Source: Thiocapsa sp.
Lineage (GTDB): Bacteria > Pseudomonadota > Gammaproteobacteria > Chromatiales > Chromatiaceae
Reading direction: 5' to 3'
DNA: 64,000 nt
NCBI RefSeq assembly: GCF_018399035.1
Contig: NZ_CP073760.1
Span: forward strand, 2,294,001 to 2,358,000
The notes under the pieces were generated by a model. It did no database searches and was not told where the DNA came from. It was given only the letters and a program-made list of their open reading frames with translations. The position numbers were made by a program, and so were the translations under genes. Of the stretch, positions 26,741 to 35,937 are shown one piece after another. How positions within the stretch are numbered: position 1 is the first letter of the stretch; every line of letters begins with the position of its first letter.

Positions 26741-27384
26741 GTGCTGCCAAGGTGAAGGCGAACGCGCCCCATCGTCTGATCGTCGAGGGGCGTGACGACC
26801 AATGGTCGATTATCGAGCTCACCGCCAAATACGGCTGGGACTGGGAGAATCCCGATCCCCATTACCCCTACATCGCAGACGCCCAAGGGAACACCCTCGC
26901 CTTGGAAGCCCTTCCCGTGGCATTGCGCTCCTACCGACGGGTCGGGATCGTCCTGGATGCGGACATCGCGCCGGGGGATCGGTGGCAGTCGCTCGGCGAT
27001 CGCCTCTCCGGTGCGGGTTTTCCGTTGCCGGCCCAGCCCGACCCGGCCGGTACGGTGTCGGAAGCACCGGACGGCAGGCGCCTGGGCGTCTGGCTCATGC
27101 CCGACAATCAGAACCCGGGCAAGCTGGAAGACTTTCTTGCCCTCCTCGTACCCCAAGCCGACCCATGCTGGGACTGGTCGGCGGAGAGCACCGCACGCGC
27201 GAGTCAACTCGGCGCCGGATTCACGCAGCCCGATTTCATCAAGGCGCGCATCCATACCTGGCTCGCCTGGCAGAAAGAGCCGGCCCTGCCCTTCGGCACA
27301 GCGATCCGTGCGGCGACATTCGCACATAACACCGACGCGGCTCGCCGGTTCGTGGCATGGATGGAGCGACTTTTCATGCGGTAA
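26737..27384 (+). CDS. DUF3226 TOPRIM-like protein, partner of the AAA ATPase
   Basis: 215 residues from ATG 26737. LIVEGRDDQWSII near the N-terminus carries the TOPRIM glutamate, and VGIVLDADIAPGDRW carries the DxD-type motif. The later PDNQNPGKLEDFLALLV and KARIHTWLAWQKEP are typical of DUF3226. TOPRIM proteins of this kind are nuclease or effector partners of OLD-type ATPases. Coupled translation implies a stoichiometric complex. Inferred role: effector nuclease of an anti-phage or DNA-processing module. Confidence 0.82.
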   Translation: MSAAKVKANAPHRLIVEGRDDQWSIIELTAKYGWDWENPDPHYPYIADAQGNTLALEALPVALRSYRRVGIVLDADIAPGDRWQSLGDRLSGAGFPLPAQPDPAGTVSEAPDGRRLGVWLMPDNQNPGKLEDFLALLVPQADPCWDWSAESTARASQLGAGFTQPDFIKARIHTWLAWQKEPALPFGTAIRAATFAHNTDAARRFVAWMERLFMR

Positions 27385-27494
27385 GCCTGCGAAACGCACA
27401 AGGACGAGGCGAGAACGAAGGCAAACAGTGCGGTCTTGCAACCGTTAATCACGGAATGCGTGATTACAAGACTTGATAAACATCTAGCCGACCC

Positions 27495-27650
27495 CGTCAC
27501 CAAATCGGGTGCCTGAGCGGAGATCCGCGCGCGGGCATCCAGATCAGGGCGGTAGAGCCCGATCTCGCGCAGACAGAGCGCATCCTGCTTGGCCGTCTCG
27601 ATGTCGAGGCACAGACAGGCGACGGGTGGACGATCAGGGGCTGCGGACAT
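27495..27650 (-). pseudogene. Short remnant resembling a RecQ-type helicase N-terminus
   Basis: From ATG 27650 about 52 residues (VACLCLDIETAKQDALCLRE...) resemble the start of a large RecQ-like helicase with an N-terminal DEDD exonuclease-like motif (LDIET). Beyond about 27495 the similarity ends and the frame runs on into unrelated sequence. The assignment is from memory of the family and is tentative. It indicates that a larger locus once stood here and was deleted. Confidence 0.4.
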
Positions 27651-28210
27651 CCTCGTCGCGTGGTGGGTCGATCAGGGGAACCGACGTCATGACTGAGGGT
27701 AATATACCCGACTCATGGCTGCAGCGACCCGTTCAACCACACGCGGCCCGTAATTTGTGCGACCCCATCGAACGGTTTCGGTTGAACCGCGGCGGAGGTG
27801 TTCGTTCAACGCAGCAGGTCATCATGCCGGGCGCCCGAATGCTGCGAGGGCTTGAGAAAGCAGCGGGTCGGTGATTCGCACATCCGGCTGCTGGGTTCTT
27901 TTCGTATTGCGACATCGGCTGAGAGTGGGGGGTGCACGGAGTCGACCCAGACCAGCCGCTCGGCGCCACGTCCCGAACGACCGTTCCGGACGCACAGCGG
28001 ACTGTCGCGGCATACCCTCTCGAGGCTCTACTTCCCACCCCAACGCGGCGCGGCCATTGACGCCTGCTGCATAGCAGAACGCGACGAACCACTGGAACGA
28101 TGGTCCATCCGGTTGATCCGCAGATGGTTTCCGCATACCGTTTGTGCTGTTTGTTGCCGTTTAGGGCGGCCAAGCTGCAGCATTGATGGCTTAGGCGGAA
28201 ATATAGCCAC
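27651..28210. other. No gene recognised
   Basis: About 560 bp between the RecQ-like remnant and repeat copy B. All six frames have only short or composition-driven open frames, none with a recognisable domain or a good ribosome site. A partial TTGAACCGCGG near 27782 echoes the repeat ends. Probably decayed accessory DNA. Confidence 0.5.
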
Positions 28211-28405
28211 CTAAACCGCGTCCAGAGCGAGATGCTCACTTTCGAGTGAGCTCGAAGTTTTGTGAATCCACGACTCTTAGCGGGGGACGCGGTTTAAAAT
28301 TTTATATTTTTTAATATCTTATACCGCGCCGGCTCCAGCGACTCTGAAATCCGCCGGGGCCGATCCCATCCAAAAACATCGCATACCGCACTGGTCGCGG
28401 TTTAA
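28211..28405 (+). repeat. Dispersed ~194-bp repeat, copy B
   Basis: Direct copy of the 25077 repeat with about eight differences by eye, including changes in module 2's ends (ATACCGCGCC and GGTCGCGGTTTA). It separates the ATPase/TOPRIM segment from the AT-rich gene at 28540. Confidence 0.92.
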
Positions 28406-28539
28406 TGCACTAACGTCGCAGTTCGATCAGCCGCCCAACCATCTGAAGCAGAACGGGATGTCCGGAGTACCGGCCTATCGTGCCCGCAATATCGGGACCG
28501 TTCGTCCGATCAATCCTAGCCGCAACAGGAATTGGCAGA

Positions 28540-29157
28540 ATGTACGACTTTCCAGAAACAGAAAAGAAACTAAGAATCCGAATAATGAGCTACAAAGCCT
28601 CCTTATTGAAGGAGAAGAAAAAGTTCGGCTATGTGGATGATGGTTCAGGAAAGAGATACTTGCTCTTTTCTTTGTATTTCGTATTGAATGATCTTACGGA
28701 GGCGAAAGATTATATTCAATGGTATGAAAAAGAGTTTCCAGATGATACAGGAGAACCAATCCAGAAACTATGCTGGGCTTTAAGTTTGCGGAGAATGGGA
28801 GATCAACTGGAAGCAAAAAAGATGCTGGCGGAAACGATGCTGTCGAATTTATACATCATACCGAAGCTTCTTGGCCGCGAAATAGAAGAATACGATATGT
28901 GGCACTCATCAAGCGATCAGAATATTGAATATTTTGGCTACCTGCCCAAGGAAGTGACAGACTCCATAACGGAAGCTGATGTTCAATGGCTGCGTCAGCA
29001 GTATGACTCACATGAATTGCAACACATCCGGCAACGCCATATCGAGATATACCACAAGCTGAAGTCTACGAAAGACATTGACGAGCGGAAACGTCTAATA
29101 TCAGAGTCGAATTCGCTCTTAAACCACGTCCAGAGCGACATGCTCACTTTCGAGTGA
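28540..29157 (+). CDS. Unrecognised AT-rich helical (TPR-like?) protein ending in repeat sequence
   Basis: 205 residues from ATG 28540, with the preceding GCAG only a weak ribosome site. The protein is rich in Lys, Glu, Tyr and Leu and looks all-helical. A pattern such as YLLFSLYFVLNDLTEAKDYI and KLCWALSLRRMGDQLEAKKML suggests two tetratricopeptide-like repeats. Base composition is much more AT-rich than the surroundings, a sign of transfer. The last ~12 codons (including SDMLTFE) and the stop lie inside repeat copy C, so the original C-terminus was replaced or the gene depends on the repeat for its stop. No function is proposed. Confidence 0.6.
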   Translation: MYDFPETEKKLRIRIMSYKASLLKEKKKFGYVDDGSGKRYLLFSLYFVLNDLTEAKDYIQWYEKEFPDDTGEPIQKLCWALSLRRMGDQLEAKKMLAETMLSNLYIIPKLLGREIEEYDMWHSSSDQNIEYFGYLPKEVTDSITEADVQWLRQQYDSHELQHIRQRHIEIYHKLKSTKDIDERKRLISESNSLLNHVQSDMLTFE

Positions 29158-29311
29158 GGTCGACGTTTGGTGCATCCACGGCCCTTAGCGGGGACGCGGT
29201 TTAAAATTTTATATTTTTTAATACTTTAAACCGCGCCGGCTCCAGCGGCTCTGAAATCCGCCGGGGCCGATCTCATCCAAAAACATCGCATACCGCTCTG
29301 GGCGCGGTTTA
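29120..29311 (+). repeat. Dispersed ~194-bp repeat, copy C
   Basis: Third direct copy, with TTAAACCACGTCC at its left end (one change in the terminal repeat) and GGCGCGGTTTA at its right. It overlaps the 3' end of the gene at 28540 and marks the right boundary of the accessory patch. The 243 bp from here to the sohB stop hold no gene I can identify. Confidence 0.92.
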
Positions 29312-29554
29312 AATGCTCTCTAATATAGAGATTTCATCAAACTCGAATGAGAAAATGGTTAGCTCAAGAACGTCGGGGACATTAGTTCAACGGCCTTGAT
29401 CATCGCTTGGTCCAGCTGCTGGCGATCCTTGCGCATTCGGTGGCCGCTGTGGGCGAAGGGATGATCGAGGCCGCAAACTGCTCCCGCGTCTCCGACAGGC
29501 TTTGGTCAAACACGCGCCAGCGCACGGCGTCCTCGATGAACTCGAGACGAAGGC

Positions 29555-30571
29555 TCAGCTCACGCGGCGCCAGGTTGCAACGGCGTCGTCCAAGCGCGCT
29601 CGGATGCTCGAGAGGAGTCGCTCGATGGGCTTCTTGCGCGCGCTGTATTTGAGCTTGAGGAGATCCATGTCATCGGTTGCGGCGAGGAGAAAGTCATCGC
29701 TGGTCTGGATGGCATCCACTAGGCCCAGCTCGACGGCGCGCTGGCCGTGCCAATACTCGCCGGTGGCCACGCGGTCGAGATCGAGCGCGGGGCGATAGGT
29801 CGCGACGAACGACTTGAAGAGAGTGTGTGTCTCTTCCAACTGCTCGCGCAGCTTGTGGCGACCCTCGTCGGTATTCTCGCCAAAGACGGTCAGGGTGCGC
29901 TTGTACTCCCCGGCGGTGTGCAGCTCGAAGTCGACCCCGTAGCGTTCCAGCAAGCGATGGAAGTTGGGCAGCTCGGCGAGCACGCCGATCGAGCCGATCA
30001 CCGCAAAGGGTGCGGCGATGATGCGCTCGGCCACGCAGGCCATGAGATAGCCCCCGCTGGCGGCGACCTTGTCGACCGCGACCGTCAGCGGGATCCCCTT
30101 CTCGCGGATGCGTGCCAATTGCGACGCGGCCAGCCCGTGATCGCTGACTAGACCGCCGGAGTTGTCCAGACGCACCAGGACCTGATCGCCCTCGCGAGCC
30201 TCCATCAGGAGCGTCGTCACCAACACCCGCAGCGCGCCGACCTCGCTGGCCCGGATGTCGCCGTTGAACTCGATGACGAAGAGCCGCTTGCGATCGGCAT
30301 GTCCTGCCTTCTCGCGGGCCTTCTCTTCTTTGTGCTCGGCCTTGCGGTACGCCTTGAACGCCTTCTTCGAGAGCGAAAACGCCTTCAACTCCGAGCTCAG
30401 CGCACGATAGCGCTGGTTGAGATCGGTGATCTCCAACTGCTCGGAACCGCCGTGGCCGCCGTGTCGAAGTCGCACGGCAAGGATCAGCAACACGGCGATC
30501 CCGATCAGGATCGTCATCGTCTTGGCCAAAAATAGCCCGTACGCGAGCAGGACTTGAATAAGTGATTCCAT
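29555..30571 (-). CDS. sohB: SohB-type S49 inner-membrane protease
   Basis: 338 residues from ATG 30571. The N-terminal membrane segment is MTILIGIAVLLILAVRL, followed by a charged linker rich in Lys/Glu and the S49 domain: VLVRLDNSGGLVSDHGLA, the nucleophile serine in KVAASGGYLMAC, and GSIGVLAELPNFHRLLER. Paralogue of the SppA at 6171. It is a periplasm-facing serine protease of the inner membrane. The frame is open further upstream, but those residues are unlike the family. Confidence 0.92.
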   Translation of the reverse strand: MESLIQVLLAYGLFLAKTMTILIGIAVLLILAVRLRHGGHGGSEQLEITDLNQRYRALSSELKAFSLSKKAFKAYRKAEHKEEKAREKAGHADRKRLFVIEFNGDIRASEVGALRVLVTTLLMEAREGDQVLVRLDNSGGLVSDHGLAASQLARIREKGIPLTVAVDKVAASGGYLMACVAERIIAAPFAVIGSIGVLAELPNFHRLLERYGVDFELHTAGEYKRTLTVFGENTDEGRHKLREQLEETHTLFKSFVATYRPALDLDRVATGEYWHGQRAVELGLVDAIQTSDDFLLAATDDMDLLKLKYSARKKPIERLLSSIRARLDDAVATWRRVS

Positions 30572-30643
30572 CAGCGGCAACTCCTCGCCCGAAAGTTCGT
30601 GAAGGCCTCGCTCGTAAGGCCGGCCACCCAAAACATCAGTCGC

Positions 30644-30728
30644 TCGTGACACCCGCTCTGCGGTGTCACGCATGCCCCTGGCGCTCTGCGCCACGTGCCA
30701 CGATGGCCGGAGTGACGAGCAAGGCTTT
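30644..30728 (-). repeat. Two-hairpin dispersed repeat, copy 1
   Basis: On the minus strand it reads GCCATCGTGGCACGTGGCGC ... CGTGACACCGCAGAGCGGGT ... GTCACGAG, forming two adjacent stem-loops with GCAGAGCG/CGGAGCG loops. A second copy lies at 36125-36212 in the opposite orientation. It is upstream of sohB. Confidence 0.8.
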
Positions 30729-30840
30729 CGTGAATGTTGCGCAAGCCCGCGCAACACGAAAGACAGCACATAGCAACCAATAAACCCCGCCATCCGATCG
30801 CCGACCCCGCGCCAACAGCCTGATCCAGATTGAAACATCC

Positions 30841-30923
30841 TGAATCGCGCAGCTCAGTCACCGCAAGAACGCGACAACGCCACACCCCGCTCAAGCCAAC
30901 CATACCGCTCCGAGCGCGATTCA
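30841..30923. repeat. Inverted-repeat module between sohB and thyA
   Basis: Perfect 10-bp ends TGAATCGCGC / GCGCGATTCA enclose about 63 bp and end just before the thyA stop at 30927. Same size and geometry as the TAAACCGCG and TGAACCGCG modules elsewhere in the window. Confidence 0.65.
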
Positions 30924-30926
30924 GCC

Positions 30927-31766
30927 TCAGACCGCTATGGGGGCGCGAATCCCCGCTTGCGGCTCATACCCAATAATCTCGATATCCTCGTAGCAATAGT
31001 CGAACAGGCTCGGCGGACGACGCAGCAGACGCAACTGCGGCAGCGCCCGAGGCTCGCGCCCGAGCTGCTCGAAGACGATGTCGTCGGTCAGATGATTGCG
31101 ATAGAGATGCAGATCGCCGAAGGTGTGGATGAATTCGCCGACCTCCAGATCGCACTGGTGCGCGATGAGATGGGTCAGCAAGGCGTAGCTGGCGATATTG
31201 AAGGGCACGCCGAGAAAGAGATCGGCGCTGCGCTGATAGAGCTGGCAGGAGAGCCGACCCTCGGCGACGTAGAACTGAAAGAGGCAATGACAAGGGGCGA
31301 GCGACATCCGCCCGGCATGTACGTTGTCGCGCGGACTGCGGGTCTCGTCGGGAAGATCAGCCGGGTTCCAGGCCGAAACCACCAGCCGACGCGAATCGGG
31401 TCGCGTCCGAATGGTCGCGACCAGCTCGGCGAGCTGGTCGAGGACACGGCCGTCCGGACAGGCCCAACTGCGCCATTGGGCGCCGTAGATGGGACCTAGA
31501 CGGCCGTCCTCGGCCGCCCACTCGTCCCAGATGGTCACGCCGCGGTCCTGAAGCCAGCGATTGTCGGTCGAGCCGGCCAGGAACCACAGCAACTCATGGA
31601 TCAGGCTCTTGGTATGCACCCGCTTGGTGGTCAACAGCGGGAAACCCTGTTTTAGATCGAAGCGCACCTGACGACCGAACACCGAACGCGTCCCCGTGCC
31701 GGTGCGGTCGGCCTTGTCGATGCCGTTGTCGATCACATCGCGCAGCAGATCGAGATAGACGCGCAT
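30927..31766 (-). CDS. thyA: Thymidylate synthase
   Basis: 279 residues; E. coli ThyA has 264. The active-site cysteine is in [12 protein letters not shown], with [12 protein letters not shown] at the N-terminus, the dUMP-binding region [20 protein letters not shown] and the folate-binding DLHLYRNH. It converts dUMP to dTMP with methylene-tetrahydrofolate. Three bp downstream of gpmI, so the two are probably co-transcribed. Confidence 0.97.
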   Translation of the reverse strand: MRVYLDLLRDVIDNGIDKADRTGTGTRSVFGRQVRFDLKQGFPLLTTKRVHTKSLIHELLWFLAGSTDNRWLQDRGVTIWDEWAAEDGRLGPIYGAQWRSWACPDGRVLDQLAELVATIRTRPDSRRLVVSAWNPADLPDETRSPRDNVHAGRMSLAPCHCLFQFYVAEGRLSCQLYQRSADLFLGVPFNIASYALLTHLIAHQCDLEVGEFIHTFGDLHLYRNHLTDDIVFEQLGREPRALPQLRLLRRPPSLFDYCYEDIEIIGYEPQAGIRAPIAV

Positions 31767-31769
31767 CCC

Positions 31770-33317
31770 TCAGACCGTCGCCGGCCCGAGCAGGAGCGAA
31801 TGTCCGTCCATCTGTTCCGGGATGGGGATGCCCATCAGATGGAGGATCGTCGGGGCGATGTCCTTGATCCCGCCGCCGACCGAGAGTCGCCACGGCACCT
31901 CGTCGATCACCAGACAGGGCACCGGATAGGTCGTGTGCTGGGTATGGGGGGCACCCGTGACCGGATCGACCATCTCGTCGCAGTTGCCGTGGTCGGCACT
32001 GAGGATGACCGAGTAGCCGCACTCCACGGCAACGTCCAGCACCCGGCCGACCTCGCGATCCAGCGTCTCCACCGCGGCGATCACCGCCTCGCGCACAGCG
32101 GTGTGCCCCACCATATCGCCGTTGGCGAAATTCACCACGATGAAGGGAAAGTTGCCGCCGCGAAGCGCCTCGATGACGGCATCCGCCACACCGGGGGCGC
32201 TCATCTCGGGCTTCAGGTCATAGGTGGCGACCTTCGGCGAGGGGATCAGGGTGCGCTCCTCGCCGGGGAAGGGGTCGCCGCGTCCACCGTTGAAGAAGAA
32301 GGTCACGTGCGCGTATTTCTCGGTCTCCGCACAGTGAAACTGGGCAATGCCGTCGTCGCTCAAGATCTGCCCGAGCGTGGTCCTGGGCGTATCGGTATCA
32401 AAGGCGAAGGGCAACCCGAACCAGGGATCGTATTCCATCATGCCGGTGACCTGGACCCGGGTCACCCCGCGGCGGTCGAACTTGTCGAAATCGTTTTGGT
32501 GCAAGGCCGACACCAGTTGTCGCGGACGATCCTTGCGGAAATTGATGTGGATCACCTGATCGCCATCGCGAATCGGCTCGCCGCCGGCGACAATCGTCGG
32601 GCGGATGAACTCGTCGTCCTCGCCGGCGGCATAGGCGGCCTCGATCGCCGCGTGCGCACTCTCGGCGTGCCGGCCCTCGCCGTCGACCATGGCACGCCAG
32701 GCCAGCTCGGTGCGATCCCAGCGATTGTCACGATCCATCGCGTAATAACGCCCACTGACGGTGGCGATCCGCCCCCCGGAGGTCTCCAGCGCCTCGTCGA
32801 GACACTTGAGATAACTCAGTGCCGAGCGCGGCGGGGTATCCCGACCGTCCGTGAAGACGTGGACCATCGGGCGCGCGCCCTGGCGCTTGCACAGCTTGAT
32901 CAAGGCTGCCAGATGACGGACATGGCTGTGGACTCCGCCGTCGGAGACCAGGCCCATGAGATGAATCGGCCGACCCTGCTCGGCAGCCGCACGCGCCGCG
33001 TTCACCAAGGCGTGATTGTCGAAGAAGCTGCGGTCGTCGATCGCACGATCGATCAGGACCAAGTCCTGGAGCACGACACAGCCCGAGCCGATGCACATGT
33101 GCCCGACCTCGGAGTTGCCCATCTGCCCGTCCGGGAGCCCGACCGCCAGCCCGGATGCCTGCAACGCGGTGTGCGGATAGCTCGAGAAATAGCGATCGAG
33201 GTTCGGTGTATCGGCGAGCGCGACCGCGTTGTTGGCCTTGGCCGGGTTCAGACCGAAACCGTCCAGGATGATCAGGATGACCGGACGTCCCGGGACCTTC
33301 TTCCTCGGTTGACTCAT
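31770..33317 (-). CDS. gpmI: 2,3-bisphosphoglycerate-independent phosphoglycerate mutase
   Basis: 515 residues from ATG 33317, preceded by GGAG and GAGAG on the minus strand. Alkaline-phosphatase-like fold: LIILDGFG (metal Asp) and MGNSEVGHM with the phosphoserine nucleophile. HVFTDGRDTPP and ILSADHGNCDEM are further metal-binding motifs. Interconverts 3- and 2-phosphoglycerate in glycolysis/gluconeogenesis, and is manganese-dependent in this family. Divergent from glgC. Confidence 0.96.
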   Translation of the reverse strand: MSQPRKKVPGRPVILIILDGFGLNPAKANNAVALADTPNLDRYFSSYPHTALQASGLAVGLPDGQMGNSEVGHMCIGSGCVVLQDLVLIDRAIDDRSFFDNHALVNAARAAAEQGRPIHLMGLVSDGGVHSHVRHLAALIKLCKRQGARPMVHVFTDGRDTPPRSALSYLKCLDEALETSGGRIATVSGRYYAMDRDNRWDRTELAWRAMVDGEGRHAESAHAAIEAAYAAGEDDEFIRPTIVAGGEPIRDGDQVIHINFRKDRPRQLVSALHQNDFDKFDRRGVTRVQVTGMMEYDPWFGLPFAFDTDTPRTTLGQILSDDGIAQFHCAETEKYAHVTFFFNGGRGDPFPGEERTLIPSPKVATYDLKPEMSAPGVADAVIEALRGGNFPFIVVNFANGDMVGHTAVREAVIAAVETLDREVGRVLDVAVECGYSVILSADHGNCDEMVDPVTGAPHTQHTTYPVPCLVIDEVPWRLSVGGGIKDIAPTILHLMGIPIPEQMDGHSLLLGPATV

Positions 33318-33508
33318 CTCTCGCTTACTCCTCTGCCGTCGGGGTTGCACATTGTAGACGTTCGGGACGCCGCCGGGGCCCGATCGAGAGTGCCTTCGAT
33401 AATCGGGAAAGCTCCGGTCGACGGGTTTATCATTCGCGATGTGGATCCAGTGGTCGGACCCACGTCATCACAACAAAAGCTCCTAGAAGCGGGGCACACG
33501 GAGGAACC

Positions 33509-34768
33509 ATGCAGACCGATCGAATCATCGCCTTCGTCATGGCCGGCGGCCAAGGCTCGCGACTCCAGCCACTGACCACGACACGCTCCAAACCCTCGGT
33601 CCCCTTCGGAGCCCGCTACCGCATTGTCGACTTCGTGCTCAGCAACCTGGTCAACTCCCAGATCCAGACCATCTATCTGCTGGTGCAGTACAAGTCACAG
33701 TCTCTGATCGAGCATGTACGCAAGGCTTGGACCATCTCGCCCTTGCTGCAGAGTCAGTTCGTCACCGTCGTCCCGCCCCAGATGATGTCCGGGACGCATT
33801 GGTTCCAGGGCACGGCCGACGCGGTCAATCAGAACATCGCCCTCATCGAGGAGCATCGGCCCGATCTGGTCGCCGTCTTCGGGGCCGACCACATCTACCG
33901 GATGGACATCCGCCAGATGGTCGATTTCCACAAGGCACGCAACTCCGACGTGACGATCGCCGCCTTGCCGGTCCCGCTTGCCGAGGCGTCGAGCTTCGGC
34001 GTGATCGCCGCGGACGAGGAGGGGCGAATCAACGCCTTCGAGGAGAAGCCGGCAAACCCATCCCCGCTGCCCGGCGATCCGACCATGGCCTTCGCCTCGA
34101 TGGGCAACTACATCTTCGACGCGAAGGTCCTGATGCAGGCACTCAAGGAGTGCGAGGCGGCGGGCGAATCGGACTTCGGGCAACATGTCCTGCCGCGGCT
34201 GCTCAACACCCACCGACTCTTTGCCTACGACTTCGCGACCAATGTCATACCGGGCGTGCACCCCTACGAGACGCCGGTCTACTGGCGCGACGTCGGCAGC
34301 ATCGATGCGTACTTCGACGCCCACAAGGACGTCCTGGGGGCCGAGCCGGCCTTCGATATGTTCAACCCCGAGTGGCCCATCTTCTCCAGCAGCTATCAGG
34401 GTCCGGTGGCGCGTGTGCTGGGCGGGGAGCTGCGCAACACGCTCCTGGGTGCGGCGACCATGATCCACGACGGTGCACGCCTGACCAACTCCATCATCCG
34501 TCGCGAGACCGTGATCGAGGAGGATGTCGTCCTCGAGGACTGCATCATCATGGACTATGTCCGCGTCTGCCGCGGCGCCCGTCTGCGTAACGTCATCGTC
34601 GATCGGCACAACGTCATCGAGGCCGGAGATCGCATCGGTTTCGATCCGGTCAAGGATCAGCAACGCTTCCATGTCAGTGCAGGTGGCATCACCGTGGTTC
34701 CGATGGGGCGCGTCAGCTATTTCGCACGCGACACCCGAGGCACCGGGCGCGGCGGCTACTCCGAGTAA
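33509..34768 (+). CDS. glgC: Glucose-1-phosphate adenylyltransferase
   Basis: 419 residues; ATG 33509 with GGAGG upstream. Nucleotidyltransferase signature AGGQGSRLQPLTTTRSKP, catalytic-region GADHIYRMDIRQM, FEEKP substrate loop, and a C-terminal left-handed beta-helix of hexapeptide repeats (about residues 300-400). It makes ADP-glucose, the first committed step of glycogen synthesis. This complements the amylosucrase route to glucan. An SDR gene follows 23 bp downstream. Confidence 0.96.
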   Translation: MQTDRIIAFVMAGGQGSRLQPLTTTRSKPSVPFGARYRIVDFVLSNLVNSQIQTIYLLVQYKSQSLIEHVRKAWTISPLLQSQFVTVVPPQMMSGTHWFQGTADAVNQNIALIEEHRPDLVAVFGADHIYRMDIRQMVDFHKARNSDVTIAALPVPLAEASSFGVIAADEEGRINAFEEKPANPSPLPGDPTMAFASMGNYIFDAKVLMQALKECEAAGESDFGQHVLPRLLNTHRLFAYDFATNVIPGVHPYETPVYWRDVGSIDAYFDAHKDVLGAEPAFDMFNPEWPIFSSSYQGPVARVLGGELRNTLLGAATMIHDGARLTNSIIRRETVIEEDVVLEDCIIMDYVRVCRGARLRNVIVDRHNVIEAGDRIGFDPVKDQQRFHVSAGGITVVPMGRVSYFARDTRGTGRGGYSE

Positions 34769-34791
34769 CAACCGTCGACCGGAGGCCGCGT

Positions 34792-35670
34792 ATGACCGAT
34801 GCGAATCGCAGGACTGTTCTCGTCACGGGGGCAAACTCAGGTCTGGGAAAGGCCCTCGCCCTCGCCTTCGCGGGCGACGGGATGCGCGTCGGCATGCTGG
34901 TGCGCAACGAAGAACGCGGTCGCGCAGCCCGAGACGAGATCGTCGCCGCCACCGGGAACCAAGACATCCGTCTCTTCGTCGCGGACCTCGGCAGTCAGCA
35001 AGAGGTTCGCCGCGCGGCGGGGGAGATTCTCGACCGTTTCGTGCGTCTCGACGTCCTGATCAACAATGCCGGAACGGCCTATGCGAGCCGCCGAACGAGC
35101 CCCGAGGGTCTCGAGCGCTCGCTGGCGGTCAATCATCTCGGCCCCTTCCTGCTCACGGGCCTCCTGCTGGAGCGCATCAAGACCAGCGCACCGGCCCGGA
35201 TCGTCAACGTCGGCACCAAGATGGACACGGCGATGGACCTCGAGGATCTCCACTGGACCCGGCGCCGCTATCGGATGATGCAGGCCTACGGTCAGTCCAA
35301 GCTCGGGAACCTGCATTTCACCTTCGAGCTGGCACGGCGGCTCGAAGGCACCGGAGTGAGCGTGAACTGTGTCTTTCCGGGCGTCTTTCGATCCAACCTC
35401 GGCGGGTCCGACGGCGCACAAGGAATCTTCTGGAAAGCGGTCGATCTGCTGCTCGGCTGGGCCCTGCCGACTCCGGCGCGGGCCGCCGAGCGCGTGCTCT
35501 ATGCCGCCCGATCACCCGACCTCGACGGGGTCACGGGCCAGTATCTCGGTGACCGTCGGTCGCTCAAGGCACCTGCCCAAGCGCTCGATGCGGATGCCAA
35601 CCGACGACTCTGGACCATCAGCGAGAGACTTGTCGGTTCCCCGTATAACACGGCACCGTCGAGCGCTTGA
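34792..35670 (+). CDS. Short-chain dehydrogenase/reductase
   Basis: 292 residues; ATG 34792 with GGAGG upstream. Rossmann motif TGANSGLGKALA, NNAG at about residue 90, a catalytic Tyr-x3-Lys in YGQSKLGN, and PG after the active site. The pattern fits the retinol-dehydrogenase/WW-oxidoreductase-like extended SDRs. The substrate is unknown. Probably co-transcribed with glgC from spacing alone; no functional link is evident. Confidence 0.85.
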   Translation: MTDANRRTVLVTGANSGLGKALALAFAGDGMRVGMLVRNEERGRAARDEIVAATGNQDIRLFVADLGSQQEVRRAAGEILDRFVRLDVLINNAGTAYASRRTSPEGLERSLAVNHLGPFLLTGLLLERIKTSAPARIVNVGTKMDTAMDLEDLHWTRRRYRMMQAYGQSKLGNLHFTFELARRLEGTGVSVNCVFPGVFRSNLGGSDGAQGIFWKAVDLLLGWALPTPARAAERVLYAARSPDLDGVTGQYLGDRRSLKAPAQALDADANRRLWTISERLVGSPYNTAPSSA

Positions 35671-35727
35671 ACCCGGCTGCCCGTCTCCGGGACGCCCGAC
35701 GGGGCAGCCAAGGATCGGAGCGACACA

Positions 35728-35937
35728 TCAGGCGGGCAGCAGACCGCCGTGAGGCCCTTGCGCGCGGTGTTGCCGGATGCGCTCCCAGACCTTTTCATGA
35801 AAGAAGTAGACAACCGTATTGATCGCAGGCTCGACCAGGGCGATCGCCCCGCCGACCAGGAGGCTGCCGCTCAACAGGTAGGCCACGCCGAAGGCGACCA
35901 TCATGTGCAGGATCGCGAACGTCATCGTCTTAGCCAT
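35728..35937 (-). CDS. DUF2061 small membrane protein
   Basis: 69 residues from ATG 35937, preceded by GAGGAG. Two membrane helices (FAILHMMVAFGVAYLLSG and LLVGGAIALVEPAINTVVYF) are followed by FFHEKVWERI, the hallmark of DUF2061 proteins. The function is unknown. A single-gene unit convergent with the SDR gene. Confidence 0.85.
   Translation of the reverse strand: MAKTMTFAILHMMVAFGVAYLLSGSLLVGGAIALVEPAINTVVYFFHEKVWERIRQHRAQGPHGGLLPA

Noticed and set aside
25077..29311. Insertion sequence or composite transposon
   Set aside because: No transposase frame in or between the repeats and no clear target-site duplication.
31800..33575. 591-codon open frame antisense to gpmI
   Set aside because: GC-skew shadow; gpmI motifs on the other strand are complete.
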